From positions 62,001-126,000 of the forward strand of contig JAEUGY010000112.1 in the NCBI GenBank assembly GCA_016794625.1: a stretch of 64,000 nucleotides of DNA, given 5' to 3'. The stretch comes from Opitutaceae bacterium. Its GTDB lineage: Bacteria > Verrucomicrobiota > Verrucomicrobiia > Opitutales > Opitutaceae. The stretch's first letter is position 1; each line of letters begins with the position of its first letter. Of this stretch, positions 8,186 to 16,766 are shown in pieces. The translations under genes were made by a program, and so were the position numbers. Below the pieces are notes generated by a model. The model did not search any database and was not told the DNA's origin. It saw only the letters and a list, made by a program, of their open reading frames with translations.

Positions 8186-9118
8186 ATGTCTTCTCCTTCC
8201 GTCGCCATCATCGATATCGGGAGCAACTCCATCAAGCTGCTGGTCGCCCGGCGGAACGACCAGGGACATCTGGAGGGGCTGCGTTCGCATACCATCGACG
8301 CGCGCATCAGCGCTGGAATCAGCCAGGTTCCTCCGCAGCTGAGCGAGGCCGGCATGGCCGTCGGGCTGGCCGCCATCGAGTCGCTGCTCGCCACCGCCGC
8401 GCCGTTCGCCCCCGCGCAGACGGTGATGGTCGCAACCAGCGCGGTCCGCGATGCGGAAAACGGTGCTGCGTTCCGGCAGAAGGTGGCGGAGCGCACAGGG
8501 CACGAAATCCGGATTCTGACCGGAGATGAGGAGGCCAACTTGATCGGCCGCGGTCTGACCTCGGACCCCGCGCTCGATGGCGTGAACGACTTCTACCTGT
8601 TCGATCTGGGCGGAGGCAGCCTCGAATGTCTGACCTTTCGCAATCGTCGTGGCATCGCGGCAATCAGCCTGCCGCTGGGCTGCGTGCGGATGACGGAACG
8701 CTACGTTCCCGATCCCTCGGCCGCCTTCGGCAGCGTGGCCCGCCACGCGGTCACCGAGGCGACCCGCGAGATGCTCACCCGGAGCGGTTATGTCTTCGGC
8801 CTGCCCGTTCCGCCGGTCGCGGTCTTCGCGGGGGGATCCATGACCACCGTGCGCGCCATCTTTGCCCTCCGCCAGGGAAAGACCTTGCTGGAAGTGGACC
8901 CCATCATCCGGGTCGCCGATGTGCGGTCGCTGCTGGAGGAAGTCGCCGCCCTCGATCTCAAGACCCGGCAGACGGTCGCCGGGTTGCCCGCCTCGCGGGC
9001 GGACGTTTTCCCCGCCGCCCTGACCACCATCCTCGCCATCGCGGAGGCCGGTGACATCACAGAGTATCGGCATTCCCTCTACAACCTGCGCTGGGGTCTG
9101 GCCGCCGAGGCCCTGTAG
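8186..9118 (+). CDS. Ppx/GppA family exopolyphosphatase / pppGpp phosphatase
   Basis: This 310-residue protein has the ASKHA fold of the Ppx/GppA family, which removes phosphate from polyphosphate or pppGpp. The N-terminal IIDIGSNSIKLLV loop, TSAVRDAEN, LTGDEEANLIGRG (carrying the catalytic Glu) and FDLGGGSLECL are all present, and a C-terminal GGSMTTVRAI closes the site. It is the short two-domain form without the C-terminal HD extension of E. coli Ppx and GppA (about 500 residues). Whether polyphosphate or pppGpp is the substrate cannot be decided from sequence. It stands alone between rsmI and the convergent pseudouridine synthase. Confidence 0.88.
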   Translation: MSSPSVAIIDIGSNSIKLLVARRNDQGHLEGLRSHTIDARISAGISQVPPQLSEAGMAVGLAAIESLLATAAPFAPAQTVMVATSAVRDAENGAAFRQKVAERTGHEIRILTGDEEANLIGRGLTSDPALDGVNDFYLFDLGGGSLECLTFRNRRGIAAISLPLGCVRMTERYVPDPSAAFGSVARHAVTEATREMLTRSGYVFGLPVPPVAVFAGGSMTTVRAIFALRQGKTLLEVDPIIRVADVRSLLEEVAALDLKTRQTVAGLPASRADVFPAALTTILAIAEAGDITEYRHSLYNLRWGLAAEAL

Positions 9119-9129
9119 GCCGGGGCCGT

Positions 9130-10182
9130 TCACCCGCGGCGGCGGGCAGTCTTCCCCGTCGCCTTGCGGGCCGGGGCTTTTTTTGCGGCGGACGGCACGG
9201 TCTTGCGCACCCGTTTCACCACGCGCTTGACCGCGGGCACCACCGCCGGGCGAAGCGCGGCGAGCACCTCCTCAAAGTCGCGTGGCAAAGGCGCCCGCAG
9301 GTCCATGCTGCGGCCCGTGATGGGATGGGTCACAATCAAGTGCTCCGCGTGCAACATCACCCGCGCAGGCGTGACCGACAGCGAGGGATCCGGTTTCCAA
9401 CCGTAAACGTCGTCGCCCAGAATGACATGACCCAGGGACTTCAGATGAACGCGGATCTGGTGCGTCCGCCCGGTGTGAATCGTGCAGCGGATCAGACTCG
9501 CCTTGCGGCCAAACGTCTCCACCACCTGCCAGTCGGTGTGCGCGTCCCGTCCCCCACTTTCGGCCTCGACCACCGCCATCTTGTGCCGGTGCTGCTGGTT
9601 GCGGCCGATCGGTTTGCGAATGGTGCCGCTCAGCAAGGAAGGCACGCCCTGGACCAGCGCGAGGTACTCCTTGTGCAGGGTGCGCTCCGAGAACTGTGAG
9701 CTCAGTCCACGATGCGCCGCATCGGACTTGGCGACGAGCATGAGACCGGAGGTCTCCCGATCGAGGCGATGGACAATGCCCGGACGTTCCACTCCACCGA
9801 TACCGCTCAGCGACCCGCGACAGTGGGCCAGAAGTGCGTGGACAAGGGTGTCTTCGGTCGTACCCGCTCCCGGGTGAACGACCATGCCGGCGGGTTTGTT
9901 CAACGCCAGCAGATGCTGGTCCTCGAAGACAATCTCCAGCGGAATGTCGACGGGCTTCAACTCCGCCGGCCGCACCTCCGGAAACTCAAAGACAATGCGA
10001 TCACCCGGTCGCGCGGTGTGGTCCCGCGTCACCACCGCATCGTTGATCCGGACATGACCGGCGTCAAAGGCGCGCTGCAGCGCGACGCGGCTGTACTCGG
10101 GAAACGCAAGGGCCAGGGCCTTGTCCGCACGGAGCCGGCGAGTGCCTTCAGGGAGCGTATGGGTGAGTTCTCGGTTCGACAC
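9130..10182 (-). CDS. RluD-family 23S rRNA pseudouridine synthase
   Basis: This 350-residue protein isomerises uridine to pseudouridine in RNA, most likely in 23S rRNA. An S4 RNA-binding domain (about residues 15-80) precedes the catalytic domain, which has NKPAGMVVHPG, the catalytic Asp141 in HRLDRETSGL, and the C-terminal TGRTHQIRVHLKSLGHVILGD motif. After the fold ends, the last 40 or so residues are Lys/Arg/Ala-rich and probably bind RNA non-specifically. RluD is the closest named member, but RluA- and RluC-type targets cannot be excluded. It is convergent with the Ppx/GppA gene. Confidence 0.9.
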   Translation of the reverse strand: MSNRELTHTLPEGTRRLRADKALALAFPEYSRVALQRAFDAGHVRINDAVVTRDHTARPGDRIVFEFPEVRPAELKPVDIPLEIVFEDQHLLALNKPAGMVVHPGAGTTEDTLVHALLAHCRGSLSGIGGVERPGIVHRLDRETSGLMLVAKSDAAHRGLSSQFSERTLHKEYLALVQGVPSLLSGTIRKPIGRNQQHRHKMAVVEAESGGRDAHTDWQVVETFGRKASLIRCTIHTGRTHQIRVHLKSLGHVILGDDVYGWKPDPSLSVTPARVMLHAEHLIVTHPITGRSMDLRAPLPRDFEEVLAALRPAVVPAVKRVVKRVRKTVPSAAKKAPARKATGKTARRRG

Positions 10183-10252
10183 GGGGGACCGGGAGCAGAC
10201 CGCGCCGCCGGCGAAAGCGCAACAGGAGAACCATCAAAGCTGACGGACGGGC

Positions 10253-11095
10253 TTAGCCCAGGGCGGTGCGCAGCGCGACAAACGCGGTGTAGGACTCGTC
10301 GCTGATCTCCTGCAAATCCCTTTGATCGATCCGAACACTTGCCAGTTTCAGAGGCGTGGGCGTCCAGGCTGCGGTCTCGCCCGGCAGTCCGCGCCCGTGT
10401 TCATGCGCGACATAACCGCCCAGATTCACAATGCAGGCGAGCGGATGAACCACGGCATCGTCCCGATCGAAATACTGCCCGCGGATCCCGGCGACGATCG
10501 CCTCGGGAAAGCCCCAGTGGCTCATGACGATTCCTCCCACCGCCGCGGAGGTGATTCCAAATCGTTGCTCCTCCCACACTCCCACCGGGATGCCCCCGTC
10601 ATCATGGAAGTCCGGACCCGGAGTTGACTCCGCGGCTCGCTCCAAAACGAGTTTCCCGAGAGAACGCAGCAGTCCCACGGTGTAGGCCGAGCGTGGTTCG
10701 GAACCACTCCGCTTCGCCAGGCTTTCGCAAGCGAGCGCAGTCAAAAGCGCGTTTTCGCTGACCAACCGAACGTCGTAGCCGTAGCACCGCAATTGTGATT
10801 CAGCCAGCTGACTGATGGCGGCGATACCCGAAAGACGGTACACCTCGCTGAAGCCCACGCGCTGCAAGGCTTGTTCGATCGAACCCACACCCGCCCCGCG
10901 AAACGCGGGACTATTGGCGACCCGGATGATACGACTGGCCAAAGCAGAATCTTGCCGAAGCAAGGTGCCGATCTCGGCCAGCCCGGTGCTCATGTCGAGC
11001 AACATGCGGTTCAGGCGCGCCAGGATCCGGGGCGCCGCGGGCAGGGAGTTGGCCAACGGAAGGAGTCGATCTTGGGGCAAGGCAGCGGCAATCAT
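10253..11095 (-). CDS. HDOD domain signalling protein
   Basis: This 280-residue protein is a single HDOD domain, a catalytically dead relative of HD hydrolases used in signalling. Typical features are LPAAPRILARLNRML, LLRQDSALASRIIRVANSPAF, SIEQALQRVGFSEVYRL, YTVGLLRSLGKLVLE and MSHWGFPEAIV. No EAL, GGDEF or receiver domain is attached. The start at 11095 is chosen because GGAGGG lies nine bases upstream; an in-frame ATG at 11185 lacks such a site and adds only low-complexity residues. It reads away from the aminotransferase gene across a 325-base gap. Confidence 0.8.
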   Translation of the reverse strand: MIAAALPQDRLLPLANSLPAAPRILARLNRMLLDMSTGLAEIGTLLRQDSALASRIIRVANSPAFRGAGVGSIEQALQRVGFSEVYRLSGIAAISQLAESQLRCYGYDVRLVSENALLTALACESLAKRSGSEPRSAYTVGLLRSLGKLVLERAAESTPGPDFHDDGGIPVGVWEEQRFGITSAAVGGIVMSHWGFPEAIVAGIRGQYFDRDDAVVHPLACIVNLGGYVAHEHGRGLPGETAAWTPTPLKLASVRIDQRDLQEISDESYTAFVALRTALG

Positions 11096-11420
11096 GGGTA
11101 TTGGCCCTCCATCGGCACAACCCCCGAACGCCCAAGTGTTTGAGCACGACTTCTCTCTCCGATCGAATTCGGCTGTATTAACCATTTGATATTCAGTAAC
11201 TAACAGGATTATTAAAAACTCGGTATTTTTCGCGCTCCCTCGGTGCGCGCCCCAGGAACCAACGGCGGGGCACCCGAATGCGGGAAAGGAGACCTCCCCG
11301 GTCACGCGCGGCCGACCTTCGGTCGGGCATCGGGGTGAGTCGGGCCACCCCGGCGATCCGCGGCGAAGGACCGGGGACACGGCTTGCCTTTGCGCGCCGG
11401 GCGTTTCCCTCTTGAGCGCG
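11096..11420. other. Gene-free divergent spacer with an AT-rich core
   Basis: This 325-base gap separates the HDOD gene (minus) from the sugar aminotransferase gene (plus). I see no convincing gene in it. Bases of about 11165-11230 are strikingly AT-rich for this genome and are the likely promoter zone. The rest is GC-rich with no clear hairpin. The GGAGGG at the left end is the ribosome-binding site of the HDOD gene read on the minus strand. Confidence 0.6.
11186..11214 (+). promoter_or_regulatory. Possible sigma-70-type promoter
   Basis: TTGATA (11186-11191) and TTATTA (11209-11214) are separated by exactly 17 bases within the AT-rich core of the divergent spacer. They would drive the aminotransferase gene with a leader of about 200 bases. 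The boxes are approximate, and AT-rich sequence yields such matches by chance. Confidence 0.25.
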
Positions 11421-12533
11421 ATGAAGGTCCCGTTTCTTGAGCTAAAACCCACCTATGACGCCCTGCGGGTCGAGTTGGACGCCGCTTACCACCGGGTGAT
11501 GGACTCAGGCTGGTACCTTTTCGGCTCGGAGATGGCGGCGTTCGAGTCGGAGTACGCGGCCGCGATCGACGTCGGACACTGCATCGCTGTCGCCAACGGA
11601 TTGGAGGCCATGCAATTGGCTCTTCTGGCCGCCGGGATCGGTCCGGGGGACGAAGTGATCGTGCCCTCGAACACGTACATCGCCACCTGGCTGGCGGTGT
11701 CCCAGGTCGGCGCCACCTTGGTACCGTGTGAACCGGACGACGAGACCATGAATCTCGACCCCGTCCGCGTCGCGAGCCATCTGACGTCCCGCACGCGCTG
11801 CATCCTGCCGGTTCACCTCTACGGACAAACCGCCAACGTACCCGCGCTGAGGGCCTTGGCGGACCCGCGGAACATCCTCGTGCTGGAGGACGCGGCCCAA
11901 TCTCACGGCGCCACGTGCGGTCCGCGCCAGTCCGGTGCCCTTGGCCACATCGCCGGGGTGAGCTTTTACCCGAGCAAGAACCTGGGCGCTTTTGGCGACG
12001 CGGGCGCGGTCACCACCTCGGACGATGCCTTGGCGGAAAAGGTCCGTACCTTGCGAAATTATGGTTCCAAAGTCCGCTATCACCACGAAGTCCGGGGCAT
12101 CAACTCCCGCTTGAGCGAACTGCAATGTGCGTTCCTCCGATCGAAACTGCCCCATCTGGAGGCATGGAATCAGGTACGAAAACGCCTCGCGGCACGCTAC
12201 CTGGAAGGTCTGGCCGGGGTGGGTGATCTTCGCCTACCGGTGACTGCCCAGGGTATGGATCCGGTCTGGCACTTGTTTGTCGTTCGCACCCGACGACGGG
12301 ACGCGCTCCGCCAGTTCCTTTCCGAGCACGAGATCGCGAGTCAGATTCACTACCCCATCCCACCGCATCTCTCCGGCGCCTACCGGGATGCCGGTTGGAA
12401 AGCAGGCGACTTCCCTCTCGCGGAACACATGGCCCAACAGGTACTCAGCCTTCCCATCGGCCCACATTTGTCCGAGTCCTGCGTCGACTACACGATCGAC
12501 ACCATCCGCCGTTTCTTTGCAGGGGGGAGATGA
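11421..12533 (+). CDS. DegT/DnrJ/EryC1-family sugar aminotransferase
   Basis: This 370-residue PLP enzyme belongs to the family that transaminates nucleotide-linked keto-sugars for LPS, glycan or secondary-metabolite synthesis. It starts MKVPFLELKPTYDAL, has VANGLEAMQLAL and GDEVIVPSNTYIATW, the EDAAQSHGA motif, the PLP Lys in SFYPSKNLGAFGDAGAV, and ends with IHYPIPPHLSGAY. The N-terminus and FLEL pattern resemble FdtB/QdtB-type dTDP-3-amino-sugar transaminases. No nucleotide-sugar synthesis genes are adjacent, so the sugar is unknown. ATG 11421 is preferred to TTG 11412. Confidence 0.85.
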   Translation: MKVPFLELKPTYDALRVELDAAYHRVMDSGWYLFGSEMAAFESEYAAAIDVGHCIAVANGLEAMQLALLAAGIGPGDEVIVPSNTYIATWLAVSQVGATLVPCEPDDETMNLDPVRVASHLTSRTRCILPVHLYGQTANVPALRALADPRNILVLEDAAQSHGATCGPRQSGALGHIAGVSFYPSKNLGAFGDAGAVTTSDDALAEKVRTLRNYGSKVRYHHEVRGINSRLSELQCAFLRSKLPHLEAWNQVRKRLAARYLEGLAGVGDLRLPVTAQGMDPVWHLFVVRTRRRDALRQFLSEHEIASQIHYPIPPHLSGAYRDAGWKAGDFPLAEHMAQQVLSLPIGPHLSESCVDYTIDTIRRFFAGGR

Positions 12534-12617
12534 CCGTGGACGCTTCCGGTTCGCCGGCGACTTCCTTCAAAATGCCCCCTTGCCACCCCCGGCCCGGCTC
12601 CCAACGCTGTGCAGTTT

Positions 12618-14183
12618 ATGAGCAAAGCCATCAAGATCTACGACACGACCTTGCGGGATGGCACCCAGGGCGAAGGCATCAGTTTCTCGGTCACGGACAA
12701 ACTTAGGATTGCCGACCGGTTGGACGCCTTTGGGGTCGATTACATCGAAGGCGGATTTCCGGGCTCCAATCCGAGGGACATCACCTTTTTCCAGGAAGCT
12801 CAGAAGCTCAGGCTCAAACATGCGCGCCTGGCGGCCTTTGGCTCCACCCGCCGCGCCGGCGTCAAAGCGTCGGAAGACAGCCAACTGAAGACCCTGCTGG
12901 ACAGCGGCATGCCCGTGATGACCATCGTCGGTAAAACCTGGCTGCTGCACGTCACGGAAATTCTGCGGACCACACCGGAAGAAAACCTGGCGATGATCGA
13001 GGATTCCATGCGCTACCTCGTCGCGCAGGGTCGGGAGGTCATCTACGATGCCGAACACTTCTTCGACGGATACAAATCAGACAAGGATTATGCGCTTCGC
13101 ACCCTGGCGGCGGCGCTGCGCGGCGGCGCGTCGAACCTGACGTTGTGCGACACCAATGGCGGGACCATGGTCAACGACTTCGAGGCCATCGTCCGGACGG
13201 TGGTGGGTGAGTTCGGGGGCGACCGAGTCGGTGTTCACTGTCACAATGACGCCGGACTGGGCGCCGCGCTGAGCCTGGCGGGAGTCACCGCCGGCGCGGG
13301 ACTCGTGCAGGGCACGGTCAACGGCTACGGCGAACGGACTGGCAACGCGAATCTCATCACGGTGATGCCAAGCTTGTTCCTGAAGATGGGGGTCACCGCC
13401 CACTGTTCGCCGAATATGGGACAGCTGCGGGAGCTTTCGTTGTTCTTCGATGAACTGGCCAATCTGAGACCTGACTCCAAGGCGCCCTATGTCGGCGCCT
13501 CGGCGTTTGCCCACAAGGGCGGCTTGCACGCCAACGCCGCCCAGAAGGTCAAGAGCAGTTACGAGCACGTCGATCCGTCCAGCGTGGGCAACCGGACCCG
13601 CGTTTTGGTTTCGGACATGGCGGGACGAAGCAGCATCGCCCTCAAGGCCAGAGAGCTGGGGTTTGAGCTCGATGAAAAATCACCGGCCATCAAGTCGCTG
13701 ATCGACGAGCTGAAGGAACTTGAGTTTCGAGGATATGAATTCGAGGCCGCAGACGCCTCGTTGCAGCTCCTGATCGCCCGGGCGCTGGGCCGGCGCAGCC
13801 AGTTTTTCACGGTCGATGGCTATCGCGTGATCATTGAGCGGCACGGCACCGAGCTCTGGGCGGAGGCAACCGTCAAGATCAAGGTCGGTGATCAATCCTA
13901 CCACACGGTCGCCGAATCCACCGGACCCATCAGCGCGCTCGACCAGGCCCTGCGTCTGGCGCTGCAGAAAGACTTCCCGGAACTGCGTGAAATGGAGCTG
14001 CGCGACTACAAGGTGCGCATCCTGGAGAGCAATCAAGGCGCCAACAGCCGCACCCGTGTCTTGATTGAAAGTGGCGACCAGCACGGGGTCTGGGGCACGG
14101 TCGGTGTGAGCGAAAACATCGTCGACGCCAGTTGGGAGGCCCTCCGGGCGGCCGTGGACTTCAAACTCGCCAAGACTCGCTGA
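12618..14183 (+). CDS. cimA: (R)-citramalate synthase
   Basis: This 521-residue enzyme condenses pyruvate and acetyl-CoA to citramalate, the first step of the pyruvate route to isoleucine. The TIM-barrel domain carries YDTTLRDGTQGEGISFS, the metal site VGVHCHNDAGLGAA and GTVNGYGERTGNANL. The AFAHKGGLHANA segment and the C-terminal LeuA dimer domain (about 375-515) follow. Compared with LeuA, DGTQGEG in place of DGEQ and the EHFFDGYK motif match the CimA subgroup. ATG 12618 is chosen over GTG 12609. Feedback by isoleucine through the C-terminal domain is likely from the family. Confidence 0.9.
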   Translation: MSKAIKIYDTTLRDGTQGEGISFSVTDKLRIADRLDAFGVDYIEGGFPGSNPRDITFFQEAQKLRLKHARLAAFGSTRRAGVKASEDSQLKTLLDSGMPVMTIVGKTWLLHVTEILRTTPEENLAMIEDSMRYLVAQGREVIYDAEHFFDGYKSDKDYALRTLAAALRGGASNLTLCDTNGGTMVNDFEAIVRTVVGEFGGDRVGVHCHNDAGLGAALSLAGVTAGAGLVQGTVNGYGERTGNANLITVMPSLFLKMGVTAHCSPNMGQLRELSLFFDELANLRPDSKAPYVGASAFAHKGGLHANAAQKVKSSYEHVDPSSVGNRTRVLVSDMAGRSSIALKARELGFELDEKSPAIKSLIDELKELEFRGYEFEAADASLQLLIARALGRRSQFFTVDGYRVIIERHGTELWAEATVKIKVGDQSYHTVAESTGPISALDQALRLALQKDFPELREMELRDYKVRILESNQGANSRTRVLIESGDQHGVWGTVGVSENIVDASWEALRAAVDFKLAKTR

Positions 14184-14246
14184 ACGTCTTGCCCTGCGCG
14201 GTCGGCGCTCGCCGACGGTCCCCCGTTTATTGGTTTTCCTCTCACC

Positions 14247-15782
14247 ATGGCACTCTACATCGGTATCGACTCCGGCACCCAAAGCACCAAGGCAGTGGTG
14301 CTCGACCTCGAGGCGGGCTCCGTCATTGCGGAATCCCGGGCCCCCCATCAGCTCATCGCAGGATTGCCGGTGGGCCACATGGAGCAACATCCGGCCGACT
14401 GGACGGCGGCGATGGATACGGTCATCCGATCGGTGGTCGGAAAGATCGGCCCCGCCGCGGCGGCCACCGTGCGCGGCATCGGAGTCTCCGGACAGCAACA
14501 TGGCTTCGTTCCGCTTGATGCGGGCGGAGAGGTGATTCGACCCGCCAAGTTATGGTGCGATACCAGCACCATCGAGGAGTGCGAGCTGCTCACGCGTAAA
14601 CTGGGGGGCGCCAAGTCCACCCTCCGAAAAACCGGAAACCTGATTCTTCCAGGGTTCACCGCGCCCAAGATCCTCTGGCTGAAACGTCATGAGCCGAAAC
14701 ACTTCAAGCGGCTGAAGCACATCCTGCTTCCCCACGACTATCTCAATTTTCACCTCACCGGGCGCATGTTCATGGAGTATGGCGATGCTTCGGGCACCGC
14801 CTTGATGGACGTGCGCCGGCGCACCTGGTCGAAGGAGGTCATGTCGGCCATCGATAAGCGGGTGTCTGATTGCCTGCCGGAGCTTTCCGAATCTCACCTC
14901 CCGGTCGGCCCCCTCCGGCCACAGCTGGCGGAGACCTACGGCCTGCCGTCCGGCGTGGTCGTTTCCGCCGGCGGAGGAGACAACATGATGGGTGCCATCG
15001 GCACGGGCAATGTGGTCCCCGGTGTGGTCACGGCCAGCTTCGGGACCAGCGGGACCATTTACGCGCACGCCGCCAAACCGGTGATTGATCCGGAGGGCGA
15101 AATCGCCGCGTTCTGTTCCTCGACCGGAGGTTGGCTGCCCCTGCTCTGCACGATGAATGTGACCACGGTCACCGAGCAGATGCGCGCCATGTTCGGGTTT
15201 GACCACGAGCAGATGGCCAAGGCGGTGGATTCGGTGCCCGCCGGGAGTGGCGGGCTGGTCCTCGTTCCCTATCTGGCCGGCGAACGGACACCCAATGTAC
15301 CCGACGGTTCAGGAGTCCTCTTTGGGCTCAATCCCAAGACCTTCACCTCAGCCCATTTCGCCCGGGCCGCCATGGAAGGCGTCACCCTCGGCATGAACTA
15401 CGGGTTGCGTCGTCTGGCCAAACTGGGCGTGAAAGCGAAGGAAATTCGCATCACCGGCGGCGGCTCCAAGTCGGCCGTCTGGCGGCAGATCATGGCCGAC
15501 ATCTTTGGCGTACCGGTGGTGGCCATGGTGGAGGACGAAGGCGCCGCCCTGGGTGGCGCCCTCCAGGCCGCCTGGTGCGTTGCCCTCCAGGAAGGACGTC
15601 GCAAGACGAAGCTGTCGGATCTGACTGCCCGTGTCGTGGCGGTCGATGAAGCGTCGCGCTGTCAGCCTGATGCCGCTCGCGTCTCACGGTATCGCGAACT
15701 CCAGGACCTCCAGGATCGCGTGAGCAGCGAACTGCGCGCGCTTTTCAGTCTGCAACGCCGCTTCGCACTAAACGAGGGCTGA
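14247..15782 (+). CDS. xylB: Xylulokinase
   Basis: This 511-residue FGGY-family kinase phosphorylates D-xylulose to xylulose 5-phosphate for the pentose phosphate pathway. Motifs are YIGIDSGTQSTKAVV at the N-terminus, GVSGQQHGFVPLD, LWCDTST, LLPHDYLNFHLTG, SAGGGDNMMGAIGTGNV, FGTSGTIYAH and the C-terminal FGGY signature region RITGGGSKSAVWRQIMADIFG. The gene overlaps the convergent AraC gene by 15 bases. No xylose isomerase is in view. Specificity for xylulose is the most probable, though other FGGY sugars are possible. Confidence 0.9.
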   Translation: MALYIGIDSGTQSTKAVVLDLEAGSVIAESRAPHQLIAGLPVGHMEQHPADWTAAMDTVIRSVVGKIGPAAAATVRGIGVSGQQHGFVPLDAGGEVIRPAKLWCDTSTIEECELLTRKLGGAKSTLRKTGNLILPGFTAPKILWLKRHEPKHFKRLKHILLPHDYLNFHLTGRMFMEYGDASGTALMDVRRRTWSKEVMSAIDKRVSDCLPELSESHLPVGPLRPQLAETYGLPSGVVVSAGGGDNMMGAIGTGNVVPGVVTASFGTSGTIYAHAAKPVIDPEGEIAAFCSSTGGWLPLLCTMNVTTVTEQMRAMFGFDHEQMAKAVDSVPAGSGGLVLVPYLAGERTPNVPDGSGVLFGLNPKTFTSAHFARAAMEGVTLGMNYGLRRLAKLGVKAKEIRITGGGSKSAVWRQIMADIFGVPVVAMVEDEGAALGGALQAAWCVALQEGRRKTKLSDLTARVVAVDEASRCQPDAARVSRYRELQDLQDRVSSELRALFSLQRRFALNEG

Positions 15783-16613
15783 CCTCGGGACGCGCCGGCT
15801 TCCGGGGCTGGCGCCAAACCGGCTCCGGTAGGCCCGACAAAACGAGTTGCTGCTGGCGAATCCGCTGGCGACGGCGATGTCTTCGACCGACATCTCCGTC
15901 GCCTCCAGCAGGCCATGCGCAAAGTCGAGTCGCAACCGCCGCAACATCCCTCCGGGCGACTCGTGATAGCGGGCGCGAAACGCGCGCGCAAAGTGCTCCC
16001 GGCTCACGCCACAGGCGTCGGCGGCCTGCTTGAGGTTGACCGGCGTGCGAAATCGATCCCGGAGCCAGTGAAAGCCAAACTCGACGGGATCGCTGCGCAG
16101 GGTCCCGCGAACCTGTTCCCGATAGAGCGCGATGAGGAGCCGGTAAAACAGCTCCGACTCGTGGAAACGGTCGCGAAACGACCGCTGCCGAAACCGATCA
16201 AACAATTCGTCGAAGAGCGCCGCCGCCTCGGAGTGGAGCGGCAGGCGCACCACGGATCCGAAACGTCGTCGTAGAGAATCAAATACGGTCCGCAGCGAGG
16301 GAGCCGGCGAAACCGCCAGGTAACGATGGCGGTAGGGGTGCTTCGCCTCCGGAGGGAATCCGTAGCCACTGGATTCGCGGTGTGTGAACAGCATGGCCCA
16401 ACCCGGCCCGACCAGGCGGCGTCCTCCGGCATCCAGGAAAAACCCCTCGCCGGACAAGGTGCGTTGCACCACCAGCCGGTCACCTTCACCGCGGGCAGCA
16501 TTGTCGTAGCAATACGATCGGTCGAGGCGCACTTCCTCATCCGCACCCAGCACGGTGGCGAACACGTCCGTCTCAGTCATGGGATCACATTTTGCATATC
16601 CGGCATCATACAT
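15768..16613 (-). CDS. AraC-family transcriptional regulator
   Basis: This 281-residue regulator has an N-terminal cupin-like ligand domain (about residues 20-170) and two C-terminal helix-turn-helix motifs (about 185-275): LKQAADACGVSREHFARAFR and VEDIAVASGFASSNSFCRAYR. Proteins of this kind usually activate sugar genes. It is divergent from the GH4 gene and its end overlaps xylB, so both are candidate targets. The start at 16613 has a purine-rich GAGGGAAGAG upstream; ATG 16580 is an alternative with no such signal. Confidence 0.88.
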   Translation of the reverse strand: MYDAGYAKCDPMTETDVFATVLGADEEVRLDRSYCYDNAARGEGDRLVVQRTLSGEGFFLDAGGRRLVGPGWAMLFTHRESSGYGFPPEAKHPYRHRYLAVSPAPSLRTVFDSLRRRFGSVVRLPLHSEAAALFDELFDRFRQRSFRDRFHESELFYRLLIALYREQVRGTLRSDPVEFGFHWLRDRFRTPVNLKQAADACGVSREHFARAFRARYHESPGGMLRRLRLDFAHGLLEATEMSVEDIAVASGFASSNSFCRAYRSRFGASPGSRRVPRSALV

Positions 16614-16766
16614 TCAATCTCTTCCCTCGGTTCCAACCGCTGGGAGAGTCACGCCCTCCTCACCGAACGTTTGCCCTCCCGTTCTCCCATGCCTCAACGT
16701 CGCGAAACCTCCCGCGGGCACGCCGCCCACACCCAATCCTCCGCCCAAACGGGTCTTTCCGGTTCG

